This document shows, in pieces, positions 24,503 through 32,756 of a stretch of DNA of 36,221 bases. Source of the stretch: Oscillospiraceae bacterium (GTDB taxonomy: Bacteria; Bacillota; Clostridia; Oscillospirales; JAKOTC01); the NCBI GenBank assembly GCA_035353335.1, contig DAOPZJ010000009.1, positions 20,542 to 56,762 on the forward strand, read 5' to 3'. The notes beneath the pieces were generated by a model, which saw only the letters and a program-made list of their open reading frames with translations, was not told the origin of the DNA and did not search any database. The position numbers were made by a program, and so were the translations under genes. Every line of letters begins with the position of its first letter. Positions within the stretch are counted from its first letter, which is position 1.

Positions 24503-25390
24503 GTGGGGAAAAGAGTAATTTTAGAAGCGGCAGCGCGTTCCGAGACCGGAAAGGTGCGCGGCAACAATGAGGATAACCTCTGTATCGACGGAGAATTATT
24601 CAGCGCAATCCAGCTTGACGAAGGCGTGCGGTTTGCCGACGCCTTCGATTTTCCGTGCGTTATCGGTGTCTGCGACGGTATGGGAGGTCAGGAGTTCGGT
24701 GAGTTTGCCTCGGCTGTCACGGCGCAGGCGATTGCGGAATATCGGGACGCATTATGCGGTGAGGACAGCGAAACCGCCATTACCGAATTTGTCACTGCAG
24801 CCAACACACGCATTTGTAATGAGATCACCGCAACCGGAAAGCGCATCGGAACGACCGGTGCGTTTATGATCTTCAAAAACGATTTAGTGGTTGCCGTTAA
24901 TATCGGAGACAGCCGTATCTATCGATATCAAAACGGAGTCTTGTCTAAAATCAGCATCGATCATACCGAAGCGCAGATGAAAATCAATATGGGACTTATG
25001 ACACCCGAACAAGCGGAAACCGACGGCAGCCGTCACCGGCTGACCCAGTATTTAGGTCTGTTTGAAGACGAGATGGTTCTGACACCGGCGATCTTTGAAA
25101 AAGCCCCGGAATTCGATGAAATTTACTTGATCTGCAGTGACGGACTGACCGACATGGCATCGGACGAAGTCATTGCCGGTATTTTGGAAAACGGCGGCAC
25201 CGCTTCCCAGATTGCTGATCATCTGATAACCGCGGCGCTGTCAGCAGGAGGCGGAGACAATGTGACAGTGGCGGTGGCGAAGATCACTGAAGCCGAGGAT
25301 GACCGCCGGTTGGTAAAACGGCTTTTTTCCGGCAAGAAAACAAAGCTGAACCCGAACACTAAACACCGTTCGATCTTTGATTTCCGGTGA
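24503..25390 (+). CDS. PP2C-family serine/threonine phosphatase
   Basis: 295 residues from a GTG start with GGAGAG upstream. All PP2C motifs that bind the two metals are present: GNNEDN with Asp24, GVCDGMGG with Asp58, NIGDSRIYRY, a SDGLTDMASD segment and GGGDNVTV. It is a soluble PrpC/Stp-type enzyme. In Bacillota such a phosphatase usually neighbours a PASTA kinase (PrkC/Stk), which dephosphorylation targets share; no kinase is in this window. Its position directly after ftsZ suggests, but does not show, a link with division control. The end of the gene is followed by the promoter of the fumarase-type gene. Confidence 0.9.
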   Translation: MGKRVILEAAARSETGKVRGNNEDNLCIDGELFSAIQLDEGVRFADAFDFPCVIGVCDGMGGQEFGEFASAVTAQAIAEYRDALCGEDSETAITEFVTAANTRICNEITATGKRIGTTGAFMIFKNDLVVAVNIGDSRIYRYQNGVLSKISIDHTEAQMKINMGLMTPEQAETDGSRHRLTQYLGLFEDEMVLTPAIFEKAPEFDEIYLICSDGLTDMASDEVIAGILENGGTASQIADHLITAALSAGGGDNVTVAVAKITEAEDDRRLVKRLFSGKKTKLNPNTKHRSIFDFR

Positions 25391-25394
25391 TAAG

Positions 25395-25423
25395 TTGATT
25401 TCATCGAGCATTTATTGTATAAT
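25395..25423 (+). promoter_or_regulatory. Promoter of the fumarase beta-like gene
   Basis: -35 TTGATT (25395-25400), a 17 bp spacer and a perfect -10 TATAAT (25418-25423), 37 bases before the GTG start. Confidence 0.68.
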
Positions 25424-25460
25424 TTTAATGGTACGCAAAACAGCGCAAAGGAGGGGTTTT

Positions 25461-25982
25461 GTGACAGAGGTTACAACAAAACAGCTCGCCGAAAAAACGG
25501 TGGAATTGAATGCCGGAGATGATATCTTATTATCCGGCACGATCTATACCGCACGCGACGCCGCCCACAAGCGCCTTGCGCAGCTGATTGATGAAAAAGA
25601 ACCGCTGCCGTTCGACCTGAAAGGCGCTGTAATCTATTACTGCGGTCCGACGCCCGCACCGAACGGTATGGTCATCGGCTCCTGCGGCCCCACGACTTCG
25701 TCTCGCATGGATTCGTATGCCCCGCGGCTGTATGGTCTCGGTATTGCCGCGACCATCGGGAAAGGGCGAAGAAACTCCGGCGTCGTCTCTGCTATTGAAA
25801 AGAACAAGGCCTATTATCTCTGCGCACTGGGGGGCTGCGGCGCTTTGATCGCCGATTGCGTAAGAAGCAGTGAAGTAGTCGCTTTTGAAGATCTCGGCTG
25901 CGAGGCAATTCGAAAACTGGAAGTAGAAAAGCTGCCGTTGATCGTCGGAGTCGATGCGACGGGTGTGTCGGCATTAAAATAG
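25461..25982 (+). CDS. Fe-S type fumarate/tartrate hydro-lyase beta subunit
   Basis: 173 residues from a GTG with AAAGGAGGGG upstream; the longer open frame begins inside the phosphatase gene and before the promoter. It matches the C-terminal (beta) domain of class I fumarases and L-tartrate dehydratase: SGTIYTARDAAHKRL, YCGPTPAPNGMVIGSCGPTTSSRMD, IGKGRRN and CALGGCGALIADC. In the two-subunit enzymes an alpha subunit with the 4Fe-4S cluster is needed and usually encoded just upstream. None is here: upstream is the phosphatase, and downstream a SIS protein. It must pair with an alpha subunit elsewhere, or act otherwise. Confidence 0.88.
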   Translation: MTEVTTKQLAEKTVELNAGDDILLSGTIYTARDAAHKRLAQLIDEKEPLPFDLKGAVIYYCGPTPAPNGMVIGSCGPTTSSRMDSYAPRLYGLGIAATIGKGRRNSGVVSAIEKNKAYYLCALGGCGALIADCVRSSEVVAFEDLGCEAIRKLEVEKLPLIVGVDATGVSALK

Positions 25983-26005
25983 ACTCGAAAGGAAATAAAT
26001 GACTA

Positions 26006-26638
26006 ATGGATATTCAGGAATTGATTATACGGCATCCCAAGCTTTTATATTGCGGCGAAGATATTGAAAATGCCGTAAAAGAGCTCAAAACCTGTTTTTC
26101 CGGCGGCGGACGCGTCTATATTTGCGGCAACGGCGGAAGCGCTGCCGACAGCACCCACATTGTCGGCGAATTGGTCAAGGGTTTCCTGTCCAAACGCCCG
26201 CTTGACGATGCCATAAAATGCCGGCTCGCCGCAATCGATTCCGAGCTCGGCGTAAAACTCGGCGAAAAATTACAGGGCGGCCTTCCCGCACATGATCTGT
26301 GCGAAAATATCTCCCTTTCATCCGCGGTGGCAAACGATATCGATCCCGATATGATCTATGCGCAGCAATTGATCGCCTATGGGCAGGCAGGGGATATTCT
26401 GATTGCGATTTCAACCTCGGGAAACGCTAAAAACACCGCCTACGCCGCAGTGACGGCCCATGCACTCGGCATGACCGTGATTGGGCTGACCGGTGAGACC
26501 GGCGGCAAGCTGAAAGAGCTCTGCGGCATCTGCATCCGTGTACCGGAAAAAGAGACTTATAAAGTCCAGGAACTGCATCTGCCGGTCTATCATTATCTTT
26601 GTGCCAAAGTTGAAAATGATCTCTTCGGCGCGGAATAA
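26006..26638 (+). CDS. SIS-domain phosphosugar isomerase/binding protein, GmhA/DiaA-like
   Basis: 210 residues. The SIS signature VYICGNGGSAADSTHIVGELVKGF is at about 36-59, and a second phosphate-binding segment, AISTSGNAKNTAYA, lies further on. This matches sedoheptulose-7-phosphate isomerase GmhA and the DiaA protein. The family converts sedoheptulose 7-phosphate to D-glycero-manno-heptose 7-phosphate, or binds phosphosugars. Other heptose genes are not in the window, so the exact role is open. The ribosome binding site AAAGGA is about 13 bases from the ATG, slightly far. It is 23 bases after the fumarase beta gene, likely in the same transcript. Confidence 0.87.
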   Translation: MDIQELIIRHPKLLYCGEDIENAVKELKTCFSGGGRVYICGNGGSAADSTHIVGELVKGFLSKRPLDDAIKCRLAAIDSELGVKLGEKLQGGLPAHDLCENISLSSAVANDIDPDMIYAQQLIAYGQAGDILIAISTSGNAKNTAYAAVTAHALGMTVIGLTGETGGKLKELCGICIRVPEKETYKVQELHLPVYHYLCAKVENDLFGAE

Positions 26639-26687
26639 CCGATTTTAAAAAATCAAATAATAATTGAAACTTTTCGGGAGATAAACC

Positions 26688-27698
26688 ATGAGAAAACTGT
26701 TCGCTGTCGTCATTGTTATATTGATGCTTTTGCCTGCCTGCTCAAGGCCGAAGAATTATCCTGTCAACGTCGGCGGAACGGAGATTATGAAATACCCTGA
26801 AGCGGTCGTCACGCTGTCGCCCTACATCGGCGAAATTATCTACGGATTGAAACAGTCCCGGGTGTTAGTCGGACGCAGTGAATATTGCGACTACAACGGC
26901 AATGTGCGGCAGCTGCCGAGCATGGGCACGGTCAGCGCCCCTGACGTCGATGCCATCATTGCGCTTGCGCCGCAGGTCGTGTTTGCCGCGGTTTCTCTGC
27001 CGCAGGCAGCGGCGGCAAAACTGGCGGAGAACAACATCAAGGTCTGCGTACTGCCGGTTCCGGCGACTATTGAAGAGATCAAACAACGGGTCACGGAAAT
27101 CGCGAAAGTGCTGCGCGGCGTGAATCGCGCCGAAGCTCTCGCAAAGGATTATCTGGCTGACTTTGAACAAAAACTCAATTATGTAACCTATAAACTGCAA
27201 AACGTCGATAAGCCGACAGGAATTTTCGTATTGTCGAATCAAGGCGCAGTTGCAACGGGCGATACGCTCGCCGGCGTGATTATGCAGCTTGCGGGCGTGA
27301 CCAACATCGCGGCGAACAACACCGGTTACTCAATGCCTTTTACGGAAATCTTTGCGGCTAATCCCGATGTCATCATTGTCTCGAATCCACCCGCGATTTC
27401 TTATATCCAAAACAGCGATTTTTCCCAGCTCGCCGCCGCGTCAGCCGGCCGAATTTACGAACTTGACAACAGTTTTGCCGAGAAATGCACCCCCGCGGTG
27501 ACGGATATGCTCTACGCGCTTGCCTATGCAATCCACGGCGATGCAATGGCAGCTCCCGACACAGACAGCGCACCCGCTAAACCCAGTGAAATTCCGAGCA
27601 TCAATTCCGAATTCCAGACGTCTTCCGCGGTTCTATCGCAAACATCAACCGCCGCAGCCGATTCCCAACAGTCATCGTCTAAACCTTCTTCCCGTTAA
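26688..27698 (+). CDS. Periplasmic-type binding lipoprotein, BtuF/FhuD-like
   Basis: 336 residues. A signal peptide ends in the lipobox LLPAC with Cys18 as the predicted lipidated residue. A type III substrate-binding fold is suggested by VVTLSPYIGEIIYGL near 40-55, the YCDYNGNVRQLPSMGTVSAPDVDAIIALAPQVVF segment and NPDVIIVSNP. Such proteins bind cobalamin, haem or ferric siderophores for an ABC importer. The last ~45 residues are a low-complexity Ser/Thr/Pro/Gln tail. No permease or ATPase gene is adjacent: upstream is the SIS gene and 20 bases downstream a potassium channel subunit. The ligand cannot be told. Confidence 0.85.
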   Translation: MRKLFAVVIVILMLLPACSRPKNYPVNVGGTEIMKYPEAVVTLSPYIGEIIYGLKQSRVLVGRSEYCDYNGNVRQLPSMGTVSAPDVDAIIALAPQVVFAAVSLPQAAAAKLAENNIKVCVLPVPATIEEIKQRVTEIAKVLRGVNRAEALAKDYLADFEQKLNYVTYKLQNVDKPTGIFVLSNQGAVATGDTLAGVIMQLAGVTNIAANNTGYSMPFTEIFAANPDVIIVSNPPAISYIQNSDFSQLAAASAGRIYELDNSFAEKCTPAVTDMLYALAYAIHGDAMAAPDTDSAPAKPSEIPSINSEFQTSSAVLSQTSTAAADSQQSSSKPSSR

Positions 27699-27718
27699 TT
27701 GAAGGAGCGAAGCAGGAT

Positions 27719-29095
27719 ATGCTGAAAAGAAAAAAGAAAGAGCTTTCCTCTTTCATCTCACCTTCGGTATTGATTATCATCAGTTTTGCCGGAGTCATCT
27801 TAACCGGGGCACTGCTGCTGATGTTGCCGATTGCATCACGGCAAAAAATTGTCTCCTCATTCACCGATTGCCTGTTTGTTGCCACTTCAGCGACTTGTGT
27901 GACCGGACTGGTAACCAAAGATACATATAATTATTGGACGACGTTCGGACAGGCTATTATTTTGTTGTTGATTCAAATCGGCGGATTGGGATTAATCACA
28001 ATTACGCTGTTTGTCGGTAGTTTTCTAAAGCGGAAATTCGGCTTTAAAGATCTTTCACTCGCTACCGAATCCATCAGTTATGACTCACTGCCTGAAGTCT
28101 GGACAGTTCTGAGGATGGTTGTGATGTTCACCTTGGTGGTCGAAGCGATCGGTGCCATAATCATCACGCCTGAGTTCGTGAACCGCTTCGGGCCCAGCGG
28201 CGTCTTTCGGGCAGTTTTCACCGCCGTTTCGGCCTATTGTAATGCGGGTTTCGACCTGACGGGAGACAAAGTCAACTTTGTGAATCTGATTCCTTTTCAA
28301 CATTCTCCGATTGTTTTGATCACGGTCATGTCGTTGATTGTCATCGGCGGTATGGGCGTGCTGGTTTGGTACGACTTGGTCAGCTCGCTGAAACAGAAAC
28401 GGAGTATGATGCTTCATTCCTCGTTGGTCTTTAAACTGACTGCGGGTTTGATTCTGTCCGGTACGATTCTTTTTTTAATATTCGAATATTATAATCCCGG
28501 CACTATCGGGAATATGAGCTTTGGGACAAAAGTTATCAATTCGTTCTTTCAATCGATCACAACCAGAACGGCCGGTTTTTCTTCGGTCAATATCGGAAAT
28601 CTGTTTACCCGTACAAAAGTGTTGTTTTGCATTTTGATGTTCATCGGAGCAGCTCCCGGTTCGACCGCCGGCGGTATTAAAATCACGACTTTCTGGGTGG
28701 TTGTCATGACCATCTGGAGCTATTTGCGCGGCAGACAGGACACAGTGATCAGCGGGAAGAGAATCAAAACCGAAGTGGTTTACCGCTCGCTTGCGATTAT
28801 GATCTTAATGCTCGGAATGATCTTTGCTTCCGCCGCTTTGATCTTCGCTAATGAAAATCATGTGCAAAAGGTCAGCGTGATAGATTCGCTGTTTGAGGTG
28901 TTTTCCGCGGCGGGCACCGTCGGTTTGAGCGCCAATCTGACGCCGACACTGATGGCAAGTTCGAAATATATCCTGATATTGAATATGTTCATGGGACGCG
29001 TGGGGCTTGTGACCTTCATGCTTTCCATAACCACCCTGAGAGCCAGCCGAAAAAAGAATGAAATTTTACCGGAAGGCAAAATCATCGTCGGATAA
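27719..29095 (+). CDS. Potassium uptake channel subunit KtrB/TrkH
   Basis: 458 residues, the length of KtrB proteins. Four membrane-pore-membrane repeats can be traced through their selectivity-filter glycines: TCVTGLVTKD, YCNAGFDLTG, TRTAGFSSVN and AAGTVGLSANLT. It forms a dimeric K+ (possibly Na+-coupled) channel gated by a cytoplasmic RCK ring. Basic N-terminus KRKKKE. Immediately downstream are two TrkA/KtrA-type RCK genes, its expected gating partners. GAAGGAGC lies about 11 bases before the ATG. Confidence 0.92.
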   Translation: MLKRKKKELSSFISPSVLIIISFAGVILTGALLLMLPIASRQKIVSSFTDCLFVATSATCVTGLVTKDTYNYWTTFGQAIILLLIQIGGLGLITITLFVGSFLKRKFGFKDLSLATESISYDSLPEVWTVLRMVVMFTLVVEAIGAIIITPEFVNRFGPSGVFRAVFTAVSAYCNAGFDLTGDKVNFVNLIPFQHSPIVLITVMSLIVIGGMGVLVWYDLVSSLKQKRSMMLHSSLVFKLTAGLILSGTILFLIFEYYNPGTIGNMSFGTKVINSFFQSITTRTAGFSSVNIGNLFTRTKVLFCILMFIGAAPGSTAGGIKITTFWVVVMTIWSYLRGRQDTVISGKRIKTEVVYRSLAIMILMLGMIFASAALIFANENHVQKVSVIDSLFEVFSAAGTVGLSANLTPTLMASSKYILILNMFMGRVGLVTFMLSITTLRASRKKNEILPEGKIIVG

Positions 29096-29151
29096 ACCGA
29101 TATTTTTTATCGCAAATCAAACGTAGAAAGCGGAAGGACGGATATTATTAA

Positions 29152-29787
29152 ATGAATATTTTAATCATTGGGTGCGGAAAAGTCGGTTCTGAGCTGGCCT
29201 CGCGCTTATCGGAAGCGGGGCATGACATCTCGGTTGTCGACAGCGACGCGCGCAATTTTACACATTTATCAGACAGTTTCAACGGGATGACCTTTGAGGG
29301 TTTTGAGTGCGATCAGGATGTTTTAAGGCGGGCGGGTATCGCTGCCTGCGACATCGTCGCGGTCGTCACACATGACGACAACATCAACATTATGGCTGCT
29401 CAGATTGCGCATAATGTCTTTAACGTCCGGCGGGTCGTCACCCGAATTTATGACCCGGAGCGCGAAGACGCCTATAAACGTTTCGGGCTTCAGACCATCT
29501 GCCCGACCAAACTGACTATCGATGCGGTATATTCGGCAACAGTCGAAGCGGAACTTGCGCATAAGACACTGCATTTTGGCATGAGTACGCTCTCGTTTGC
29601 AATTGAAAACCCCGGAGAACACGAGATCGGCATGTCCCTTTCCGATTTGGCAAAAGCTTATGCGCGTGAAAACGTACTGTTGTTCGGGACAATGCACCCG
29701 AGCGGTGAAATGACAATGGTTGTTGAGAGCCCCGAACGCAAACTCAGTGCAAGCGACCGGTTGGTCGTCTCGCATAAAGTGGACTGA
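29152..29787 (+). CDS. TrkA/KtrA-type RCK regulatory subunit, first copy
   Basis: 211 residues. The RCK_N Rossmann domain starts with GCGKVGSELA (about 7-16), with an acidic residue at the end of the second strand (VVDSDARN) that favours NAD(H) or a nucleotide. The TrkA_C domain lies at about 135-211. It gates the KtrB/TrkH pore in response to nucleotides. It is 56 bases after the channel gene and 17 bases before the second RCK gene. It differs clearly in sequence from the second copy, so a recent tandem duplication is unlikely. Confidence 0.9.
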   Translation: MNILIIGCGKVGSELASRLSEAGHDISVVDSDARNFTHLSDSFNGMTFEGFECDQDVLRRAGIAACDIVAVVTHDDNINIMAAQIAHNVFNVRRVVTRIYDPEREDAYKRFGLQTICPTKLTIDAVYSATVEAELAHKTLHFGMSTLSFAIENPGEHEIGMSLSDLAKAYARENVLLFGTMHPSGEMTMVVESPERKLSASDRLVVSHKVD

Positions 29788-29804
29788 GAAACGGAGATTT
29801 AATT

Positions 29805-30476
29805 ATGACTGTTGTGATCGTCGGCCTCGGAAAGGTCGGATATAATCTCTCAAAAACTTTAATAGAAGGCGGACATAAGGTACGGATGATCGAGCTTCGT
29901 CCCGAGATCTGCACGAAAATCGCAAACGATCTGCACCGGTCGGTCATCTGCGGAGACGGGAGCAAGATCGAGGAGCAGACGGCAGCGGAGACCGATAAAG
30001 CGGAAGCTTTCATTGCTGTCACCGGCAAAGACGAGATTAACCTGATCGCCTGCCAGTTGGCTAAAATCCGCTTTAACGTCAAAAAGACCGTAGCAAGAGT
30101 AAATAATCCGAAGAATCTTCAGGTAGTGCAAAAGCTGGGCGTTGATATCGCTGTCAGCAGCACCGGTTATATTGCGAATCTGATCGAGCGCCAGCTCGAC
30201 GACGCTGACAGCCGGTTTTTATCCACGGTCACGGCAGGGCAGATTTCGATCAACGAGGTCACGGTCACCAAGGGATCTCCGCTCGAAAATCGCATGATCA
30301 AAGAGCTTGATTTACCGCAAAACTGCATTTTGGTCTCGATTCTGCGAGAGGGAAAGATGATCGTCCCGCGCGGCAGTGTCGTGTTGCTCCGTGATGATAT
30401 ACTGGTCGCGGCTTGTCCGCCCGCATACCGCGCGGAAGTCAAACAAGCCCTGAAAAGGGTCTCGGACAACACTTAA
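29805..30476 (+). CDS. trkA: TrkA/KtrA-type RCK regulatory subunit, second copy
   Basis: 223 residues. GLGKVGYNLSKTL (about 7-19) begins the RCK_N Rossmann fold and IELRPEICTKIANDL follows, with GDGSK and ARVNNPKN typical of TrkA. The RCK_C part has TVTKGSPLENRMIKELDLP and ILREGKMIVPRGSVVLLRDDILV. GGAG lies 8 bases before the ATG. It could form a mixed ring with the first copy or a separate one. The next gene starts 4 bases after its stop. Confidence 0.9.
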   Translation: MTVVIVGLGKVGYNLSKTLIEGGHKVRMIELRPEICTKIANDLHRSVICGDGSKIEEQTAAETDKAEAFIAVTGKDEINLIACQLAKIRFNVKKTVARVNNPKNLQVVQKLGVDIAVSSTGYIANLIERQLDDADSRFLSTVTAGQISINEVTVTKGSPLENRMIKELDLPQNCILVSILREGKMIVPRGSVVLLRDDILVAACPPAYRAEVKQALKRVSDNT

Positions 30477-30480
30477 TAAT

Positions 30481-31668
30481 ATGGACAAACCTTTAAATTC
30501 ACAAAAGCCGGAACCGCGTGTTGTCGATTATGACACGCTGCGTAAAAACACCCCGTTCACCTGGAGCGTCGGGTCAACCGTTATGTCATTAATTAAGCTT
30601 GCCGGCCTCACCTATCGGAACTATTTTCTCGATTTTGACGAGAATGTCCGGATGTACAAAGAGGGCGAGGAAAAACTGGCGAAACTGTTTGACGGTTTCC
30701 CGATGCCTAATATGATCACACCTTCTATCAGTTACGGGCATGTAAATTGTCTCGGTGCGGAGCTTATTTTTCCCGAAAACGGTGAAGTCGGCATCAAACA
30801 TCTCTGCTCAACGGTCAAAGAGGGTATAGAACTTCTAAAATCAAAAAGGGGCGTTGATTTTTCCAAAGAGGGCATGTTCCCGTTTTACGCCGAATTTTCC
30901 GAAAAGCTGAAAGCGGCTTTTCCGGGCCGTTCCGTTTGGTTCGGATTCGGAGTCGAAGGCCCGCTCACAACGTCTTACGAATTGCTTGGTGACCGGATTT
31001 TTACCGAAATTTACGACGAGCCGGAACTTTGCGCCGAGTTTTTAGATTTGCTTACGGACAGCATCAACGATTATTCCGCAGCACTGCGCCGCCTTGACGG
31101 TGATAAGCCGTTTCCCGACGATACGGCTTATCTGGCCGACGATATCGCAAGCATGATTCCCGATTCGCTCTGGCCGGAATTTGTGCTCCCGTTTTGGGAA
31201 AAGTATTATCGCTTCCGCACCTCCGGAAAGCGTAATATCCACATCGAAGGACTATTGCCGAACCAATTGAAGTTTCTCGAGGAAGCGCGCATCGAGCGTT
31301 ATGATCCCTCGATTTCAACGATGCTCACGCCTGCGATTATCGAAAAAACATGCAAAGTGCCGTTTATGTGGCGAATCGGGTCGTTTCATTTTCCGCAGAT
31401 GAGCAAAAAGGATACAGCGGATTTTGTGTATCTTGCTGCTGCTGACGGCGCTAACAACGTCCACACTTATATCGCGGACGATACGCTCGACCCTGAGACC
31501 GTCGAAAAAATCACTATTTTCCGCGACACCGCGCAAAAAGTGCAAAAACTGCTTTCCGGCGGAATGCCGAGAACGGAACTGAGAAAGTTTACGGGTTATT
31601 CCGACAGCGCCGAATATTGGGACAACTGGCGCGGCTACAAGGGCAAGCCGCAATTTAAAAAAGGATAA
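30481..31668 (+). CDS. Uroporphyrinogen decarboxylase (URO-D) superfamily protein
   Basis: 395 residues. The TIM-barrel pattern of URO-D/MtaA/CmuA-type proteins is visible: WFGFGVEGPLTTSYELLGD, a central DDTAYLADDIASMIPDSLWPEFVLPFWEKYY, then HIEGLLPNQLKFLEEARIERYDPSIS. Members either decarboxylate uroporphyrinogen or transfer methyl groups to thiols or corrinoids; the N-terminal signature of true HemE is not seen, so a methyltransferase-like or unknown role is likelier. No clear ribosome binding site is present, and the ATG is 4 bases after trkA, suggesting coupled translation. A second, only distantly similar member lies at 34641. Confidence 0.82.
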   Translation: MDKPLNSQKPEPRVVDYDTLRKNTPFTWSVGSTVMSLIKLAGLTYRNYFLDFDENVRMYKEGEEKLAKLFDGFPMPNMITPSISYGHVNCLGAELIFPENGEVGIKHLCSTVKEGIELLKSKRGVDFSKEGMFPFYAEFSEKLKAAFPGRSVWFGFGVEGPLTTSYELLGDRIFTEIYDEPELCAEFLDLLTDSINDYSAALRRLDGDKPFPDDTAYLADDIASMIPDSLWPEFVLPFWEKYYRFRTSGKRNIHIEGLLPNQLKFLEEARIERYDPSISTMLTPAIIEKTCKVPFMWRIGSFHFPQMSKKDTADFVYLAAADGANNVHTYIADDTLDPETVEKITIFRDTAQKVQKLLSGGMPRTELRKFTGYSDSAEYWDNWRGYKGKPQFKKG

Positions 31669-31672
31669 GAAT

Positions 31673-31876
31673 ATGATCACGCAAAAAGAGATCGATAAAA
31701 TCAACGAACTCGCCAAAAAGGCGCGCGGGTGCGGCCTGACCGAGGATGAAAAAAAAGAGCAGGCGCATCTGCGGGCATTATATATCGCATCGTTTCGTGA
31801 CAGTTTGCGCGGGCAGTTGGATGCGATCACGCTGGTTGATGAAAACGGAAATAAGAGAAAGCTGAAACATAAATGA
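31673..31876 (+). CDS. DUF896 family protein (YnzC-like)
   Basis: 67 residues, matching the small Bacillota DUF896 family: KEIDKINELAKKARGCGLTEDEKKEQAHLR, then RALYIASFRDSLRGQLDAI. It folds as a short helical bundle; in Bacillus a member is under SOS (LexA) control, but no such site is evident here. It is 4 bases after the URO-D gene and overlaps the GNAT gene by 4 bases (ATGA). AAGGAT lies about 7 bases before the ATG. Molecular function unknown. Confidence 0.92.
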   Translation: MITQKEIDKINELAKKARGCGLTEDEKKEQAHLRALYIASFRDSLRGQLDAITLVDENGNKRKLKHK

Positions 31877-32586
31877 CTGATTCGGAGTTTTGTATTAAAT
31901 TCGCCGAGAGCGATCTGCCGCACCGCGCTCTTTTGTTTTATTGCCTAAAAAGCGGCTCAGCAGAAATCATATTCTGCGGTGAAGACGGCATGCTGTTGTT
32001 TGACCAAAACGGCGGCCATTATTTGCTGACGGCGAAAAGCCGAAAAACAGCGGAAAAACTAATCGATAAAGTACCTCAAGGAAATTCAATTGTAGCGCAT
32101 GAGGATTTTTATGATGATCTCTTGCATTGCCGAAATCCGATTCGAAAGACGAGATGCAATGCGGCCGCTTATCTGAAGAAAGAACCGCCCGAAGCGCCCG
32201 ATGCAGATATCAGACAATTGACAGCCGACGATCTGCCTCTGATTGTCGAACATTATCATCTGTTCACTGATGCAGGCTATTTTGCCGAGCGGCTTTCCGG
32301 CGGCTTTATGTACGGCATCTATATCAACGGAGAACCCACCGGCTTTATCGGAAGGCACGACAGCGGCGAAATGGGAATGCTCGAAATTTTTGAGCCGTAC
32401 CGAAAACAAGGTCTCGGTTATAAACTTGAAAAATTTATCATTCGAAAAGTTCTTTCGGAGGGAAACCTGCCGATCGGCGAAGTTGTCGTTGGAAACACGG
32501 CTTCGTTTGCGCTCCAGCGAAAAGTCGGTATGTCCGTTGATATCGAGCAAACGGTAACATGGTGGAATTACGATCGAATATGTTAA
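31873..32586 (+). CDS. GNAT family N-acetyltransferase
   Basis: 237 residues. The N-terminal ~110 residues have no recognisable motif. The C-terminal part is a GNAT domain: DIRQLTADDLPLIVEHY, then GIYINGEPTGFIGRHDSGEMGMLEIFEPYRKQGLGYKLEKFIIRKVL with the acetyl-CoA loop RKQGLG, and VVVGNTASFALQRKVGMSV. The start codon overlaps the DUF896 stop, so translation is coupled. The acceptor is unknown. It ends the 27719-32586 run of closely spaced genes. Confidence 0.85.
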   Translation: MTDSEFCIKFAESDLPHRALLFYCLKSGSAEIIFCGEDGMLLFDQNGGHYLLTAKSRKTAEKLIDKVPQGNSIVAHEDFYDDLLHCRNPIRKTRCNAAAYLKKEPPEAPDADIRQLTADDLPLIVEHYHLFTDAGYFAERLSGGFMYGIYINGEPTGFIGRHDSGEMGMLEIFEPYRKQGLGYKLEKFIIRKVLSEGNLPIGEVVVGNTASFALQRKVGMSVDIEQTVTWWNYDRIC

Positions 32587-32633
32587 AAATTACATGAAAA
32601 TTTTCGCCCATCGGGGCATAATAATCGTGTACC

Positions 32634-32712
32634 GGATGTAAAAGCATCTTGGATGTGAACATCGCGGATGTAAACATCGACGGATGTAGCATTATAGATG
32701 TGAAACGTCACA
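32634..32712. repeat. Tandem ~16-bp repeat of GATGT-NN-ACATC palindromes
   Basis: Five degenerate units start near 32634, 32651, 32666, 32682 and 32696. Two are perfect dyads, GATGTGAACATC (32652-32663) and GATGTAAACATC (32667-32678). They lie 45-120 bases before the start of the secreted protein gene. They could be clustered operator sites or a decaying minisatellite. Confidence 0.6.
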
Positions 32713-32756
32713 GATTTCATGCATCCAGTACAATTCAGCAGAAACGATGCAATGCC

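Noticed and set aside
29098..29112. Terminator after the potassium channel gene (CGATA-TTTTT-TATCG)
   Set aside because: Only five pairs, AT-rich, no T-tract after the stem; the RCK gene follows closely and is expected to be co-transcribed.
32634..32712. CRISPR array
   Set aside because: Units are about 16 bp with no unique spacers of 30-40 bp, and no cas genes are present.
32649..32756. N-terminal 36-codon extension of the secreted protein through the tandem repeat
   Set aside because: It would bury the signal peptide and has no ribosome binding site; the peptide repeats DVNI only because the DNA repeats.
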